Source: Chelonoidis abingdonii
Taxonomy: Eukaryota; Chordata; Testudines; Testudinidae
Direction: 5' to 3'
Assembly: GCF_003597395.2 (NCBI RefSeq)
Contig: NC_133770.1
Span: forward strand, 26,908,422 to 26,972,421
DNA length: 64,000 bases
In this document: piece by piece, positions 48,260-60,278 of the stretch
Position numbering within the stretch: the stretch's first letter is position 1
How the letters are laid out: every line of letters begins with the position of its first letter
Position numbers and translations under genes: made by a program
Notes under the pieces: generated by a model
Seen by the model: the letters and a program-made list of their open reading frames with translations, nothing else
Databases searched by the model: none
What the model was told of the DNA's origin: nothing

Positions 48260-49402
48260 TGTGAGGGGTTGGATCACAGAAACCCATTTGGGGCTGCCAA
48301 CTGATGTGCCAGGACTACTTCTTCCCCTGCTTTCCCTGCCAACTTGGGACTCCAGCACCCTGTCTTGTTGAGCTAGATATACTCATCTACTCCAACACAG
48401 TCCCAGAGTCTGAACCAGGTGTCTCAAAGCTGCAGACTTGACTGAAAGCAACTTAAGAAGTGTTTCTGTCTTTAACACTCAGATGTCCAACTCCCAATGG
48501 GGTCCAAACCCCAAATAAATCCTTTTTATTCTGTATAAAGCTTATACAGGGTAAACTCATATATTGTTTGCCCTCTATAACACTGAGAGAGAGAGATGCA
48601 CAGTTGTTTGCCCCCCAGGTATTAATATATACTCTGGGTTAATTACTATGTAAAAAGTGATTTTATTCAATACAGAAAGTAGGATTTAAGTGATTCCAAG
48701 TAGTAACAGACAGAACAAAGTGAATTACCAAGCAAAATAAAATAAAACACGCAAGTCTACGCCTTGTACAGTAATATAACTGAATACAGATAAAATCTCA
48801 CCCTCAGAGATGTTTCACTGAGTTTCTTTCACAGACCGGATGCCTTCCTAGTCTGGGCACTATCCTTTCCCCCAGTACAGCCCTTGTTCTAGTTCAGGTG
48901 GTAGCTAGAGGATTTCTCCTGATGGCTGCCCTCTGTGTTCTGTTCCACCCACTTATATCTCTTTTGCATAAGGTGGGAATTCTTTGTTCCTTTGGCTTCC
49001 CACCCCTCCTTCTCAATGGAAAAACATCAGGTTAAAGATGGATTCCAGTTCAGGTGACATGATCACATGTCACTGTAGGACTTCATTGCCCACTTGCCAC
49101 CCACAGGTACACAGGAGGACTTACAAGTAAAACAGAGCCATCTACAGTCAGTTGTCCTAGTTAATGGGAGCCATCAAGATTCCAAACCACCATTAATGGC
49201 CCACACTTTGCATAATGACAATAGGCCCTCAGAGTTATATTTCATATTTCTAGGTTCAGATACAAGAGTGATACATTTATACAAATAGGTTGACCACACT
49301 CAGTAGATTATAAGCTTTGTAATAATACTTTACAAGAGACCTTTTGCACAGAACATATTTTACTTACATTTTACATAAAATCATATAGAGTGCAACATCA
49401 CT
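48260..49402 (-). repeat. Solo retroviral LTR, about 1.14 kb, minus strand
   Basis: The plus-strand left edge is TGTGAGGGGTTGG and the right edge is GTGCAACATCACT. The 5-bp duplication CCTAC lies at 48255-48259 and 49403-49407. The right part (CACACTCAGTAGATTATAAGC) belongs to a long-LTR family that I recall from turtle genomes. There is no internal region. Confidence 0.65.
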
Positions 49403-49407
49403 CCTAC

Positions 49408-50045
49408 TATACATTATAATCTACTCCTCACTTATGCAGTGCCAGTATTGCAAGCAGACACTCAAGCCATGAATCAGGCCCCAAAAACCCCATGAGATTT
49501 AAAACAAATCAATATTTGTGGGAGGGTGTTATTTGCCTTCTGGTTTTTGAATATCTAGGGTGCACTCAGGTCACATTTTCAAACTTTTCTTTTCAAGCAG
49601 GAGGGCTAGAAACTCTTTTTTTTAAAAAAATGAAACCTGAAATTATCACCTAATCAAATACCTCCTGGAAAAGAGGCTTTAAGAACAACCATCAAATATT
49701 GTGAGACTTGCAATAAAATCAAGAGTGTTGGCAACACTGCGTGCATTTCACTATTTAACTCATCAAGAGTTCTCACTACCTAACTCAAAAAACCTCCAAA
49801 AAATCACATTTACTAATCTGAAAACAAAGATATTATAAATATTTATGGGGAGACTTAAAGGGTGTAGATTGATGGTTCAGTTCATGAAAAATTGTGGAGC
49901 CTCTACTGTACATGTCAGCAGCAGTGCTGTGAAAGCTGGCAATGCCCCCAGAGCCCTGGTTGTCTAGACAGCTGGCAAGCCCACTCCTACTTCCTGCTGC
50001 CAGCTCTCCTCCCATTGGAGAAGGGGGATAGTAGTTGTGAAGATA
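49408..50045. other. Intergenic DNA, nothing recognised
   Basis: No coding frame or repeat boundary identified. Confidence 0.35.
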
Positions 50046-50049
50046 CTGA

Positions 50050-50325
50050 GGGTACATTGACACCACAATAAAATAACCCACATCACTGAGTCTTAAAGAC
50101 CAGGTCAGGATTCGGGCTGTAGGGCTAAAAATTGCAGAGTAGATGTTTGGGTTTGGGCGGAAGCCTGGGCTCTGAGACCCCATGAGGGTGGGGAGTTGTA
50201 GAGACTGGGCTTCAGCCTGAGCCCAAATAGCTACACTGCAATTTTTAGCCCTGTGCACCCATGTTGGCTGACCCAGGCTAGCCATGGCCAAGCTGCGGGT
50301 CTTTTATTACAGTGTAGATACACCC
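50050..50325. mobile_element. MITE with TACATTGACACCACAATAAAA-type ends
   Basis: GGGTACATTGACACCACAATA at the left is mirrored by TTATTACAGTGTAGATACACCC at the right. The internal GCTAAAAATTGCAGAGTAGA and CTACACTGCAATTTTTAGC are also inverted. 276 bp, non-coding. Confidence 0.6.
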
Positions 50326-51583
50326 CATGTGGGCTGCAGGAGAGGGCTGTGGGGACACAGCAGGTCCAAAAAAACCATGAACTCGGGGCTACTAGATAAG
50401 CCTTGGGAGCAGACTGAACATGTGGTCCCTAAAACTACAGTGTTTTTTTTTTCAAGAATTGGCCACTGCTCAAAGGAAAGAAGGTGCCTTAATTCAGGAC
50501 TAAAGGGCTGAGGCTGGAGAGGCAGCTGAGTCTGTTTACTGATGGGGTCGAGTTCCTATAAGGCCCCACTTAGCACTGACAACTCTTGTGATTTTATTCT
50601 GAGTTTTTTTCTATTTGGTGTTTTTCTTAAATCCCCAGCTCCTGGAATCATAGAAATTTAGGGCTAGAGGGGACCATGAGAAGTCATCAAGTCCAGCCCT
50701 GTGTGCTGAGGCAGGACCAAGTGTACCTAGACCATCCCTGGCTGGTGTTTGTCCAACTTGTTCTTTAAATCCTCCAGTAATGGGGATTCCACAGCTTTCT
50801 TTGGACATCTATTCCAGAGCTTAACTACCCTTAGAGTTGGAAAGCCTCTCCTAATAGCTGACCTAAATCTTCCTTGCTGCATATTAGGCCTTTACTTCTA
50901 CCTTCAGTGGACATGGAGAACAATTGATCTTTATAACAGCACTTAACATATTGGAAGATTGTTATCAGGTGCCCATTCTGTCTTTTTTCCTCAAGACTTA
51001 ACATACCCCCTTCGTCATAGGTCAGGTTATCTAACCTTTGTATCACTTTTTGTTGTTCTCCTCTGGACTTTCCAATTTGTCCACATCTTTCCTAAAGTGT
51101 GGCACTCAGAATTGGACACACTTCTCCAGCTGAGGCCTCACCACTGTCAAGTAGAGTGGAACAATTACCTTCCATGTCTTATATATGACATTCCTGTTAA
51201 TACACCCGAGAACATATCAGTCCTTTTTGCAACTGCCCCACCTTGTTGACTCATACTCAGTTTGTGATCCACTATAACCCCCAGATCCTGCTCATCAGCA
51301 CAACCAGCTAGCCAATTATTCCCCATTTTGTAGTTGTGCATTTGTTTTTTCCTTCCCAGATATAGTACTGTGCATTTGTCTGAAGGACAACTCTGAAGAA
51401 AGTCACATGTGAAATTGCAGAACTACTAACTGTAATCTGTAACCTATCATTAAATCAGCTTCTGTACCAAATGACTGGAGGATAGCTAATGTGACATCAA
51501 TTTTTAAAAAGGGCTCCAGAGAAGACCCCAGCAATTACTGGATGGTAAGCCTGACTTCAGTACTGGGCAAACTGCTTGAAACT

Positions 51584-51772
51584 ATCAGAGGGGTAGCCGT
51601 GTTAGTTTGGATCTGTAAAAGCAGCAAAGAGTCCTGTGGCACCTTATAGACTAACAGATGTATTGGAGCATGAGCTTTCGTCGGTGAATACCCACTTTGT
51701 CGGATGCATCCATGAAAGTTCATGCTCCAATATGTCTGTTAGTCTATACGGTGACACAGGACTCTTTGCTGG
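51584..51772. mobile_element. 189-bp foldback insert, Penelope-like/hammerhead-like
   Basis: A perfect 8-bp duplication TTGAAACT lies at 51576-51583 and 51773-51780. The left 120 bases read AGGGGTAGCCGTGTTAG, AGAGTCCTGTGGCACC, ATTGGAGCATGAGCTTTCG. The right 60 bases repeat the central part in inverse orientation (CATGCTCCAATATGTCTG, CACAGGACTCTTTGCT). On the minus strand the centre reads CCGAC, an AGTGGGT stem, then CGAAAGC, like a degraded hammerhead core. The family is inferred. Confidence 0.55.
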
Positions 51773-51820
51773 TTGAAACTAGTAAAGAAAAATATTGTCA
51801 GACACATAAATAAACATTAA

Positions 51821-52309
51821 TTGTTGAAGAAGAGTCAACATGGTTTTTGTAAAGGAAAATCATGCCTCACCAATCTACTAGAATGCTTAGAAGGGGTTAA
51901 CAGGCATGTGGACAGGGGGGATCCAGTGGACATAGCGTACTTAGGGTTTCAGAAAGCCTTTGACAAGATCCCTCACCAAAGGCTCTTAAGCAAAGTAAAC
52001 TGTCATGTGATAAGAGGGAAGGTCCTCTCATGGATTGGTAATTGGTTAAAAGATAAAAACCAGAAGTTAGAAATAAATGGTCAGTTTTCAGAATGGAGAG
52101 AGGTAAATAGTGGTGTCTCCCAGGAGTCTGTACTGGGCCCAGTCCTATTCAACATATTCATAAATGATCTGGAAAAGGAGGTAAACAGTGAGGTGGTAAA
52201 ATTTGCAGATCATACAAAATTACTCAAGATAGTTAAGTCCCAGGCAGACTGCAAAGAGCTACAAAAGGATCTCTCAAACTGGGTGACTGAGCAACAAAAT
52301 GCCAGATGA
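51821..52309 (+). pseudogene. Reverse-transcriptase fragment of the plus-strand CR1-group LINE
   Basis: A 162-codon frame with HGFCKGKSCLTNLL, DPVDIAYLGFQKAFDKIPH (palm motif), [32 protein letters not shown] and KFADHTKLL. The catalytic pair normally ADD is ADH here, so it is inactive even where the frame is open. Downstream text through 53040 continues the C-terminal region (KANRMLGI) with stops. The family is certain to RT level; the clade (CR1 versus L2) is less so. Confidence 0.8.
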
Positions 52310-53626
52310 AATTCAGTGTTGATAAATACAATGTAATGCACATTGGAAAACATAATCCCAACTATACATAAAAAATAATGGGGTCTAAATTAGCAGTTAC
52401 CACTCAAGAAAGAGATCTTGGAATCATTGTGGATAGTTCTCTGAAAACATCCACTCAATGTGCTGCAGTAGTCAAAAAAGCTAACAGAATGTTGGGAATC
52501 ACGGGGACAGGAAAGGGATAGATAATAAGACAGAAAATATCATATTGCCTCTATATAAATCCATGGTATGCTCACATCTTGAATACTGCATGCAGATGTG
52601 GTCTCCCCATCTCAAAAAAAGATATATTGGAATTGAAAAAGTTTCAGAAAGGGCAACAAAAATTATTAGGGGTATGGAACAGCTGCCGTATGAGGAGTGA
52701 TTAATAAGACGGATTTTTCAGCTTAGAAAAGAGAAGACTAAGGGAGGATATGATAGAGGTCTATAAAATAATGACTGGTGTAGAGAAAAATAAATAAGAA
52801 AGTGCTATTTATTCCTTCTCATAACACAAGAACTAGGGATCACCAAATGACATTAATAGGCAACAGGTTTAAAACAAACTAACAGAAGTATTTTTTTCCA
52901 CACAACGCACAGTCAGTCTGTGGATCTCCTTTCCAGAAGATTTTGTAAAGGCCAAGACTATAACAGGGTTCAAAAAAGAACTAGATAAATTCATGGAGGA
53001 TAGGTCCACCAATGGCTATTAGCCAGGTTGGACAGGGATGGTGTCCCTAGCCTCTGTTTGCCATAATCTGGGAATGGGTAACAGAGAATGGATCACTTGA
53101 TGATTACCTGTTCTGTTCATTCCCTCTTGGAGACCTGGCATTGGCCACAGTCAGAAGATACTGGGCTAGATGGACCTTTGGTCTGACCCAGTATGGCCGC
53201 TCTTATGTTCTTATTTTGTCTTTATTGAATTTAATCTTATTGATTTCAGATCAAATCTTATCAAGGTTGTTTTGAATGTCTGTCCTCCAAAATGCTTGCA
53301 CCCCCTCCCAACTTGGTGCCATATACGAACTTCATAAGCATACTCTTTGCTCCATTATCTAAGTCATCAATGAAAAAATTGATTACTGGACCCAGATGAC
53401 TCTTGTGGCATTCCACTAGATACATTCTCCAAGACTGACTATAAGCCATTGGAAACTATTCTTTGAGTATGGTCTTTTTCAACCAGTTTTGCACCCACTT
53501 TATAGTAATTTCATCTAGACCACATTTCCCTAGTTTGGCTATGAGAATGTCAGGTGGGAGTGTATCAAAACCTTACTAAAATCAAGGTGATGTATCATGC
53601 CTAGGTCTTCCCTCCTATCACTAGAC

Positions 53627-53826
53627 AAGGGGTTCCCAAACATGGTTCTTGGCTTGTTCATGGTAAGCTTCTGGCAGGCCGGGCCACCGCTTCCTGCAGC
53701 TCCCCTTGGCTGGAAACGGCAAACTGCAACCACGGGGAGCTGTAAGCAGCCACACCTGCAGATGTTCAGGTAAACAAAGTCTGTAGCCTGCCAGGGGCTT
53801 ACCCTGAACAAGCTTGGGAACCCCTG
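53627..53826. mobile_element. Short hAT-type element inside the minus-strand CR1
   Basis: The ends AAGGGGTTCCCAAACATGG and AAGCTTGGGAACCCCTG are inverted. The flanks CACTAGAC (53619-53626) and AACTAGAC (53827-53834) match at 7 of 8. Non-coding, 200 bp. Confidence 0.75.
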
Positions 53827-54524
53827 AACTAGACCATTAACCCTGTCAAAGAAAGTGCTTACAAACTGATTGTTTAATAATTTGTTCCATTATTGTTCCA
53901 GGTATCAAAGTATGGCTGAATGATCTATATATTTCTGGGGTCCTCTTTGGTCCCCTTTTTAAAAAACCAAGTACTGTACTATATTTGCCCCTCTGCAGTC
54001 TTCTGGGACCTCACTCATCCTCTATGAGTTCTCAAAAATAATTGCTAATGTCTCCAAGATTTCTTCAACTAGTTCCTTAAGTGTCCTAGGATGAATTTCA
54101 TCAGGCCCTGCCAACTTGAATACAACTAACTTATCTAAATATTCTTTAACCTGTTCATTCCTTATTTTGGCTTGTGTTACTTCCCCTTCTATTATTATTT
54201 GTTATTAATTGTATTGAGTATCTTTTTAGTGAAGACTGAAGTAAAATAGGTATAAGATCAAATCTTATCAAGGTTGTCATCTTAGCTTTCTTGATGTCAG
54301 TTATTAGCTCTCCTTTCACAATTAAGTAGAGAACCTACACTTCTCTTTATCTTTCTCTTGCTCCTAATTTATTTAAAGAACCTCTTACTATCTTTTATTT
54401 CCCATGCTAGGTATATCAGATTTTGTGTCTTAGCCTTTCCAATTTTGTCCCTACATGTTTGTACTACTCTTTTGTACTCCTCCGTAGCAATGTGTCTGTG
54501 TTTCCTGTACTTCAGCAAGAATCT

Positions 54525-55230
54525 CAGCTCTCATTAAAAAATAAAAAAGTTTCCAGCCATCTTTGTTATACAGTAAAGCTTGAAAGAATAACCAGAGTTC
54601 AGGCAAAAGGCTTAAAAGCAGATAAAGAGATTTGCAAACTTGTTATTTTAAAAAAGAATCAGGACAGGGGCCGGGGGGAGCGCTGACTCATAATATCTGA
54701 GTGTTTGGGTTTGGCAATATTGGACATCCTGGATTGTAACTGATCTTTTCAATGACTGCATTATTCTATCTGTGCTAGTAAATGCATTGGGATATATCTC
54801 TGTGTTGGAGAGGTTCCTGGGTGAATTCCTGCTTCTTCGGAGAGGGAAGTCCCTTGCCATAAAAGTAAACTCATCTTTCTCCTAGAAAATTTTCCCCTTC
54901 CTCATCACCCACATTAGGCAACCAGTTCATTTCCTCATTATAGCTGCCAAGAAGTGCCCCTCCTCTGTTTCACTTCCTTCTGATGACTAACTATCTTCTC
55001 CTTGTCTTCTCCTCAGAGTCTGTTTTTTCTTTCCTGTTTGGACCCAGATATCAGTTCGCTCCTCCAGGTGTGATTAAAACACAAACAAAAAGTATTTCAC
55101 TACAGTGAAGCCTTTTTGTGAGTGTGAACCCTTTCTTGCAAGGTGAGAAACCAGATGACCACAGAGAGCTGAATGACCAAGCACTGATGAGATGTGAAAA
55201 TATATCACCACCCCACACGAATAACAGTTC
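54525..55230. other. Intergenic DNA, nothing recognised
   Basis: No bounded element or gene identified. Confidence 0.35.
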
Positions 55231-55250
55231 AGAGTAGAGCTGGGTGATAG

Positions 55251-56376
55251 TGTGACAGGGAATACCCCATAACCCCCAAATTCATCATTTGTATATAATT
55301 GTGATATTTCATATAAAGCATACATGTAAGGTATCGTGGGAAAGGTTGCAATCTGCTGAAAGCTTTGTTCTCACTAAATATGTATATCACTAGTGCATAT
55401 GAAGTTATGAGATTGCATTGTATGGTTGTCACTAAAATATGCTGTGAGTTGTGGAATCACCTAGATATTAGCTCACTAGAGACAACAACAAAGGATGTAA
55501 CCAGTGCCCAAGCGCGTGTCAAACAACCATCAACAGACATTGTCCAGCAAGGGAGTTACAACTCAATGATTCCCTTGCACAAGTCCACAAGAGGGGAATT
55601 GTTCAACCTTGGCTGGTGACTCAGCAATACCCACCAGAGATGCCTGGACTTGTGTTCTCCATGAGGATCTAAAATAAAGGACAGAAGCCGCATGGTTTGT
55701 CTTGTCTCTTCGCCCACCTATGCTGAAGGGAACTAGAATGCTGGCGCTCCAAGCTAACAGGGAGAGCCTGCATATGAAATACTGTACCCAACCTGCAGTA
55801 TTCAGTGGGTGAGAAAAACTGCTTAGTCTAGATATTGCCTAGTCTAATAATATTGGCTGAGAATTTAAACTGCATGCTTATCTTTTATTTTCTTTTGGTG
55901 ATTACTCTGACTTTTGCCTATCACTTATAATCACTTAAAATCCATCTTTTATAATCAATAAACTTATTTTAATGTTTATCTTTACCAATGAGTTTGACTG
56001 AAATGCTTTGTAAATCTGCTCAGGTTACAAAGGCTGGTGTATGTCCACTTTCCATTGATGAAGTGGTGACCCAATGAATAAACTTGCATTTCTCAACAAG
56101 GGTCTTGAGCAGTGCAGGATGGTATATTTCTCAAGTACAAGGCTGGGAGCTGGAGGGTGATTTGGCTAATGCCTTACTCTGTGTGATTTGTGAGTGGGTC
56201 TGGGAGCATTCATGCAAATCAATCTGGGTATAGGGCTTCACATGCAGTTATACTAAGTGGTATTGGCAGCTGGAGGGTTTTGCCGCTAAGGCATTCTGAG
56301 AAACAACCCAGATTAGTGAGTTATGGGGGCACAGCAATCCCATCTTCCCAGTTTGCACTCCAGGGATCCTGTCACA
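55251..56376 (+). repeat. Probable solo retroviral LTR, about 1.13 kb
   Basis: It starts TGTGACAGGGAATACCCC and ends GATCCTGTCACA. AATAAA occurs at about 55671, 55955 and 56077. Internal text resembles the LTR at 45684. Flanking 5-mers do not clearly match (GATAG and GACCG), so the edges are approximate. Confidence 0.5.
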
Positions 56377-56649
56377 GACCGGGGAACCCGTTTTTCTGGA
56401 ATTGTTGAGATTTTCAAAAAAATTCCTAGTTCCAAATTGGGATGAAGTGTCAAAATCTTGAAATTTTTCATGAGCTGAAAATCCCTGCTTCGCTCTCCTC
56501 CCAAAAAACAATCAGATCAGCTCAACCAAAATGTTTTGTTTTGCTTTCAGGCTTATTTATTTAACTTTAACACCATAAGTTACAAATTTCAAAACAAAAA
56601 GTTGTTTTGGAGGTTTTCTGTTTAGAAAGTTTCAGTTTCAACAATTTCT

Positions 56650-56730
56650 GTCTGGGGATTGGTCCTGCTTTGAGCAGGAGGTTGGACTAGATGACCTTCT
56701 GAGGTCCCTTCCAACCTTAATCTTCTATGA
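56650..56730 (+). repeat. SINE/CR1 3' tail fragment
   Basis: GGGGATTGGTCCTGCTTTGAG, GATGACCTTCTGAGGTCCC and CTTCTATGA match the CryI/CR1 3' end. The tRNA head is missing. Confidence 0.65.
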
Positions 56731-56861
56731 ATTGGATCTCTCCCGCAAAACATAAAATTAATCAAAACCGATGCTTTCCCACAAACAGTTTTGATTTCAA
56801 TGAATTGGCATTTTCCAAACAAAAACAGGGTTAGAGAAAAAAACTTCTGACCAGCTCTAAT

Positions 56862-58635
56862 TAAAAAACTGCTCTCCCCCACAACTCTACTTCCAAACTG
56901 GTCCCCAAAGCTTCTCCAAATCAGTGAGAACTATAGCAGTCTTCCCCTCAGAGGCTGAGGTTACTTCTGCACATTAGACTGGGTCCACATAACAGAGGAG
57001 GCAGCTTGATCATCTCGTTTAGCTAACTGTGTGGAATTGAGTCCCACTTTTTAACCTTAAGAATTCAAATTGCTTAGTGGCTGACTGAGACCCTAAATTA
57101 AATCTACATTTAAGGCACTTCCATTACAGTATTAGCAGCAGCCCCAGCAATTTATTCTGTACCATACCTACAAGATTCTACTCGTTTCTGAAAATTATTA
57201 TAGTAAATTAAAACAAAGATGTTTGTAACATTTTTCCTCATTGCAGAAAATATTAAGCTGAGCAAATACATTATTAGCCTGGTGTAAGTTTAAGTGGGTA
57301 CTCAGTAAAGCAGTGCAGGCTCCTCAAAGATCATGGTAGGCTTATAATTATAATTTAGTTAGAATTTAAAACCTCCTGTGATATTTCTGCATTATCCTTG
57401 TGATATAGTTCAGTTGACATTGTAGGCCAGATTATCAAATATTAGAGGCACACTTGCATGAGATAACATTGGTACATTGTAGCTTTTGTGCATATATTTG
57501 CTGTACTTGCATATGCAAATCAGGTAATTATATGCACAAATGATCAGTTAGCAGTTAGGTGCCTATTTAGCTAATTCACAGTCACCCTGAACATAAATTT
57601 GCACGCAGCGTGTAATAGCACATAAATTTTAGGGATGCAGTGGCCTTTTCTTTTTAAAGATCTGGCCATATGGGGCCAACTGTGCACTCCTTTCTCCATC
57701 AAAGGCAACAAAAGGTTTGCCTGAAAAAAGTCTGCAGAATTTGGCTGATACTGTGATACATCATGACATGTAATTGTAAGATTTCAGACAAAAAGTACAG
57801 AATCGCAGGCCAAACACTGTTCTCATCTGCATCCAAGGAACGCAACCGATTCTACTGCTTGGTGAGGAGCACGATATAAAACAACATATAGACAGTTGTA
57901 ATGGGATTACAATTATGTAATTAAAGAACTGAATCTGCCCCCTTGACTGATCCAAATTCTGAAGACCTACCTCAATTTTCAGTGTAAAAATGCACGGCTA
58001 TCTTTATAATCACCTCATAACCTCTGCATCCATTTTTCCCAAATATGTTTACATTGGTGCCTAATAATCTAGCCTTACAAAAGTGCCATGAAAATTAACC
58101 AGCTCTGGCAGAAAAAGTGCTTGTCTTCATGGTACCATAATGATAGCAATGGTGGTGAAAAAGCTAATAATATTTGACTTGCCTACCAAAACCAAGTACT
58201 CAGCCTGGCTGAGTAGAGTTTCAGAAGACCTTATCCAGTACACATACTAGTACTTATAATAGGTTTCCCAAGGCAAATTAGCAGCAGGATCAGGACTTCT
58301 CTGAAAATGCTGGAAGGCTCACAGATTTCATAAAAGCAATAACTTGAGATTATATTTATTTAACAGCCAGATGATCTGGTGCAAACTGGCATAGTTCCAT
58401 TGAAGACAATGAAGCTATGTTGACGTCAACCAGCTGAGGTTCTGGTCCATACAATTACCAACCTCAATTAGCAGTAGAGTACACATTTAAAATCTCTTAG
58501 AGTGTCTGTTACAAGTACTTCATCTACATTCTAATTTCTTCTAGAATGAAATGCGGTAATAACAAATGAAATCCCTTTGTGATAGAGTGTTCATTGAAAT
58601 ATAGAAATCTGTCATTTAAAATTATGTGCTAATCC
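56862..58635. other. Intergenic DNA, nothing recognised
   Basis: Only a degenerate motif near 58370-58440 (CCATTGAAGACAATG) stands out. Confidence 0.35.
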
Positions 58636-58639
58636 CTAG

Positions 58640-58825
58640 CACCGTATGGGCACAGCCCAATGGTCTATCTAGTCTGGTCTCTCAAATTTGGTAGATGCCT
58701 ATAGCAGATGCTCAGATGAAGTGGGAAAAAAAGCCCTCCAAAATATAATAGACCTCGTCATTTGTGCAAATCTATAGCATGTGTTGGGGAGGGGGAGGAC
58801 ATAACATTCCTTCCTGATCCCATCT
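58640..58825 (-). repeat. Degenerate CR1-group LINE 3' fragment
   Basis: CCGTATGGGCACAGCCCAATGG and CTATCTAGTCTGGTCTC are diverged reverse forms of the 3' tail seen at 53160-53214. Confidence 0.4.
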
Positions 58826-59680
58826 CTGTTGTTCATTTTCTGCTCTGAACGCTGCAAGGATTTACACTCTTTGGGCCAGATTCACTCTGGCTTTATTCTG
58901 GCTTTTCTCAGCACTTGGTGATAGAAAAGGAGAAGGTTGCAAGTCGGCTGGGATGACAATGTAGCCATTAAATCTTTGGTGCTGGCTGGGGAGGGAACAT
59001 AGCCCAGGCAAGAAGGTATTACCCTGACTGAGTACCCACCCTCAGCAACTTCTCTTGGGGGGCTCCTATGAGTCCCCAGAAATAAACTAGGGCTGTCTTT
59101 CCCTCAGATAATCCCATTGGATGATGGTGGAAATCCCCTCTAGGGATTGTTTAAATCTTAGCGGTCCTATTTGGCAAAGGTCGGGGCCACTTGCACCTCA
59201 GTGTATCTTTGGGAGTGTTTCTAGACCCTTGCCATTAGGTTAATAACTAATGGAACTGAGATGCTGTTCTCATTCATATAAGTATGTAATCCTTGAGTGA
59301 AATGTACTTACATAATATTCTGCAGCAGTGAATGTTACAAGTTCATTTATGATAAATTATCAAAAAATGCAATTTATTTGTATCAATTTTATATTGTGTC
59401 ACCATTTAATGTAAAGTGCTCCCTTGTTTTTATATCATGGGATAAACATGAACACCTCCTTAGCCTCCAGCTTACCATTCACTATCTTGTATTCATAGAT
59501 GCACTGTCAAAAAAAATATAGAAGTATAAGCCAGAGGGACAACTCATCAGACTGTGCACCAAATAATTTGCCCAACAGCAGCAGAATTTCAGGCTCTTTC
59601 CTTTAAAGTCAAGTTTTATTTCCCTCAAATCAAAATAATTCAACAATTCCTAGAGGAATGCGGCCCTATTCTTGGTTGTC
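58826..59680. other. Intergenic DNA, nothing recognised
   Basis: Short frames only. Confidence 0.35.
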
Positions 59681-59686
59681 CCATGG

Positions 59687-59923
59687 GGTATGTCCACACA
59701 GCAAAGAAAAACCCATGGCAAGCCCATGCCAGACAACTCAGACTCATGAGGCTGTTTCACTGAGGAGTACACGTTTGAGCTTGGGCTGGAGGTTGGGCTC
59801 TAGAACGCCAGCCCAGCCTGGAACTGTACATAGCAATGAAACAATCTCACAGCCCAAGCCCCACGAGCCCAAGTCAATAGGCACAGGCCAGCCACACGTT
59901 TTTCTTTGCTGTGTAGACATACC
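59687..59923. mobile_element. MITE with GGTATGTCCACACAGCAAAG ends
   Basis: Inverted ends GGTATGTCCACACAGCAAAG and CTTTGCTGTGTAGACATACC match at 19 of 20. The body has inverted GAGCTTGGGCTGGAGG and CCCAAGCCCC segments. 237 bp, non-coding. Confidence 0.75.
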
Positions 59924-60278
59924 GGGAGGCAATAAATATTAATAATCAAAGAGATAAACCACATTCAGCCTCCTGCACATCTAACTGAGCTCTGGCTGCC
60001 CTTTATCTTCCCCAACAGGCCTGCTTCTAGGACACTGTGACCCCTGGACTCATTCCCTTCACCTAGGGAAGTGTGCTATAGCTGATACAAATGGGGCTGG
60101 GCCCTAACTGGGGCAGCTTGCACTTTTACAAGAAGGGAGAAGCATTAATTTATCCTCATGACCCCTTGATAGCTAGGTGATTACTCTTTCTATTTTACCA
60201 ATGGAAAAGTTGAGGAAGAAAGGCTAAGTTGTATGGGGCAATGTCAGCAAACCAGTAAAGTTCCTGAAACCACTATGG

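Larger units (their letters stand above)
51382..53214 (+). mobile_element. CR1-group LINE (plus strand), 5'-truncated, inserted in the opposite CR1
   Basis: The 3' end CCAGTATGGCCGCTCTTATG plus TTCTTA is the typical tail. TTTGTCT flanks it at 51375-51381 and 53215-53221, a clean duplication. RT and the C-terminal region are present, and a 189-bp insert lies at 51584-51772. Confidence 0.85.
50645..54520 (-). mobile_element. CR1 LINE (minus strand), host of three later insertions
   Basis: The left edge GAATCATAGAAATTTAGGGCT is the CR1 3' tail in reverse. CR1 sequence continues to 51381, resumes at 53215, and is interrupted again at 53627-53826. On the right, text equivalent to the RT fingers continues to about 54520. 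The RT remnant near 53449-53261 retains FFIDDLDNG and MKFVYGTKLGG (degraded box). The 5' end is uncertain. Confidence 0.7.
55235..56860. mobile_element. MITE split by an LTR and by a SINE/CR1 tail
   Basis: The left end TAGAGCTGGGTGA and the right end TTCTGACCAGCTCTAA are inverted repeats. Between them lie an LTR (55251-56376) and a short CR1/SINE tail (about 56650-56730). The remaining AAATTT-rich sequence fits the family at 45446. Confidence 0.5.

Noticed and set aside
49833..50291. 152-codon minus-strand frame
   Set aside because: It mostly overlaps a non-coding MITE at 50050-50325, and the frame has no domain.
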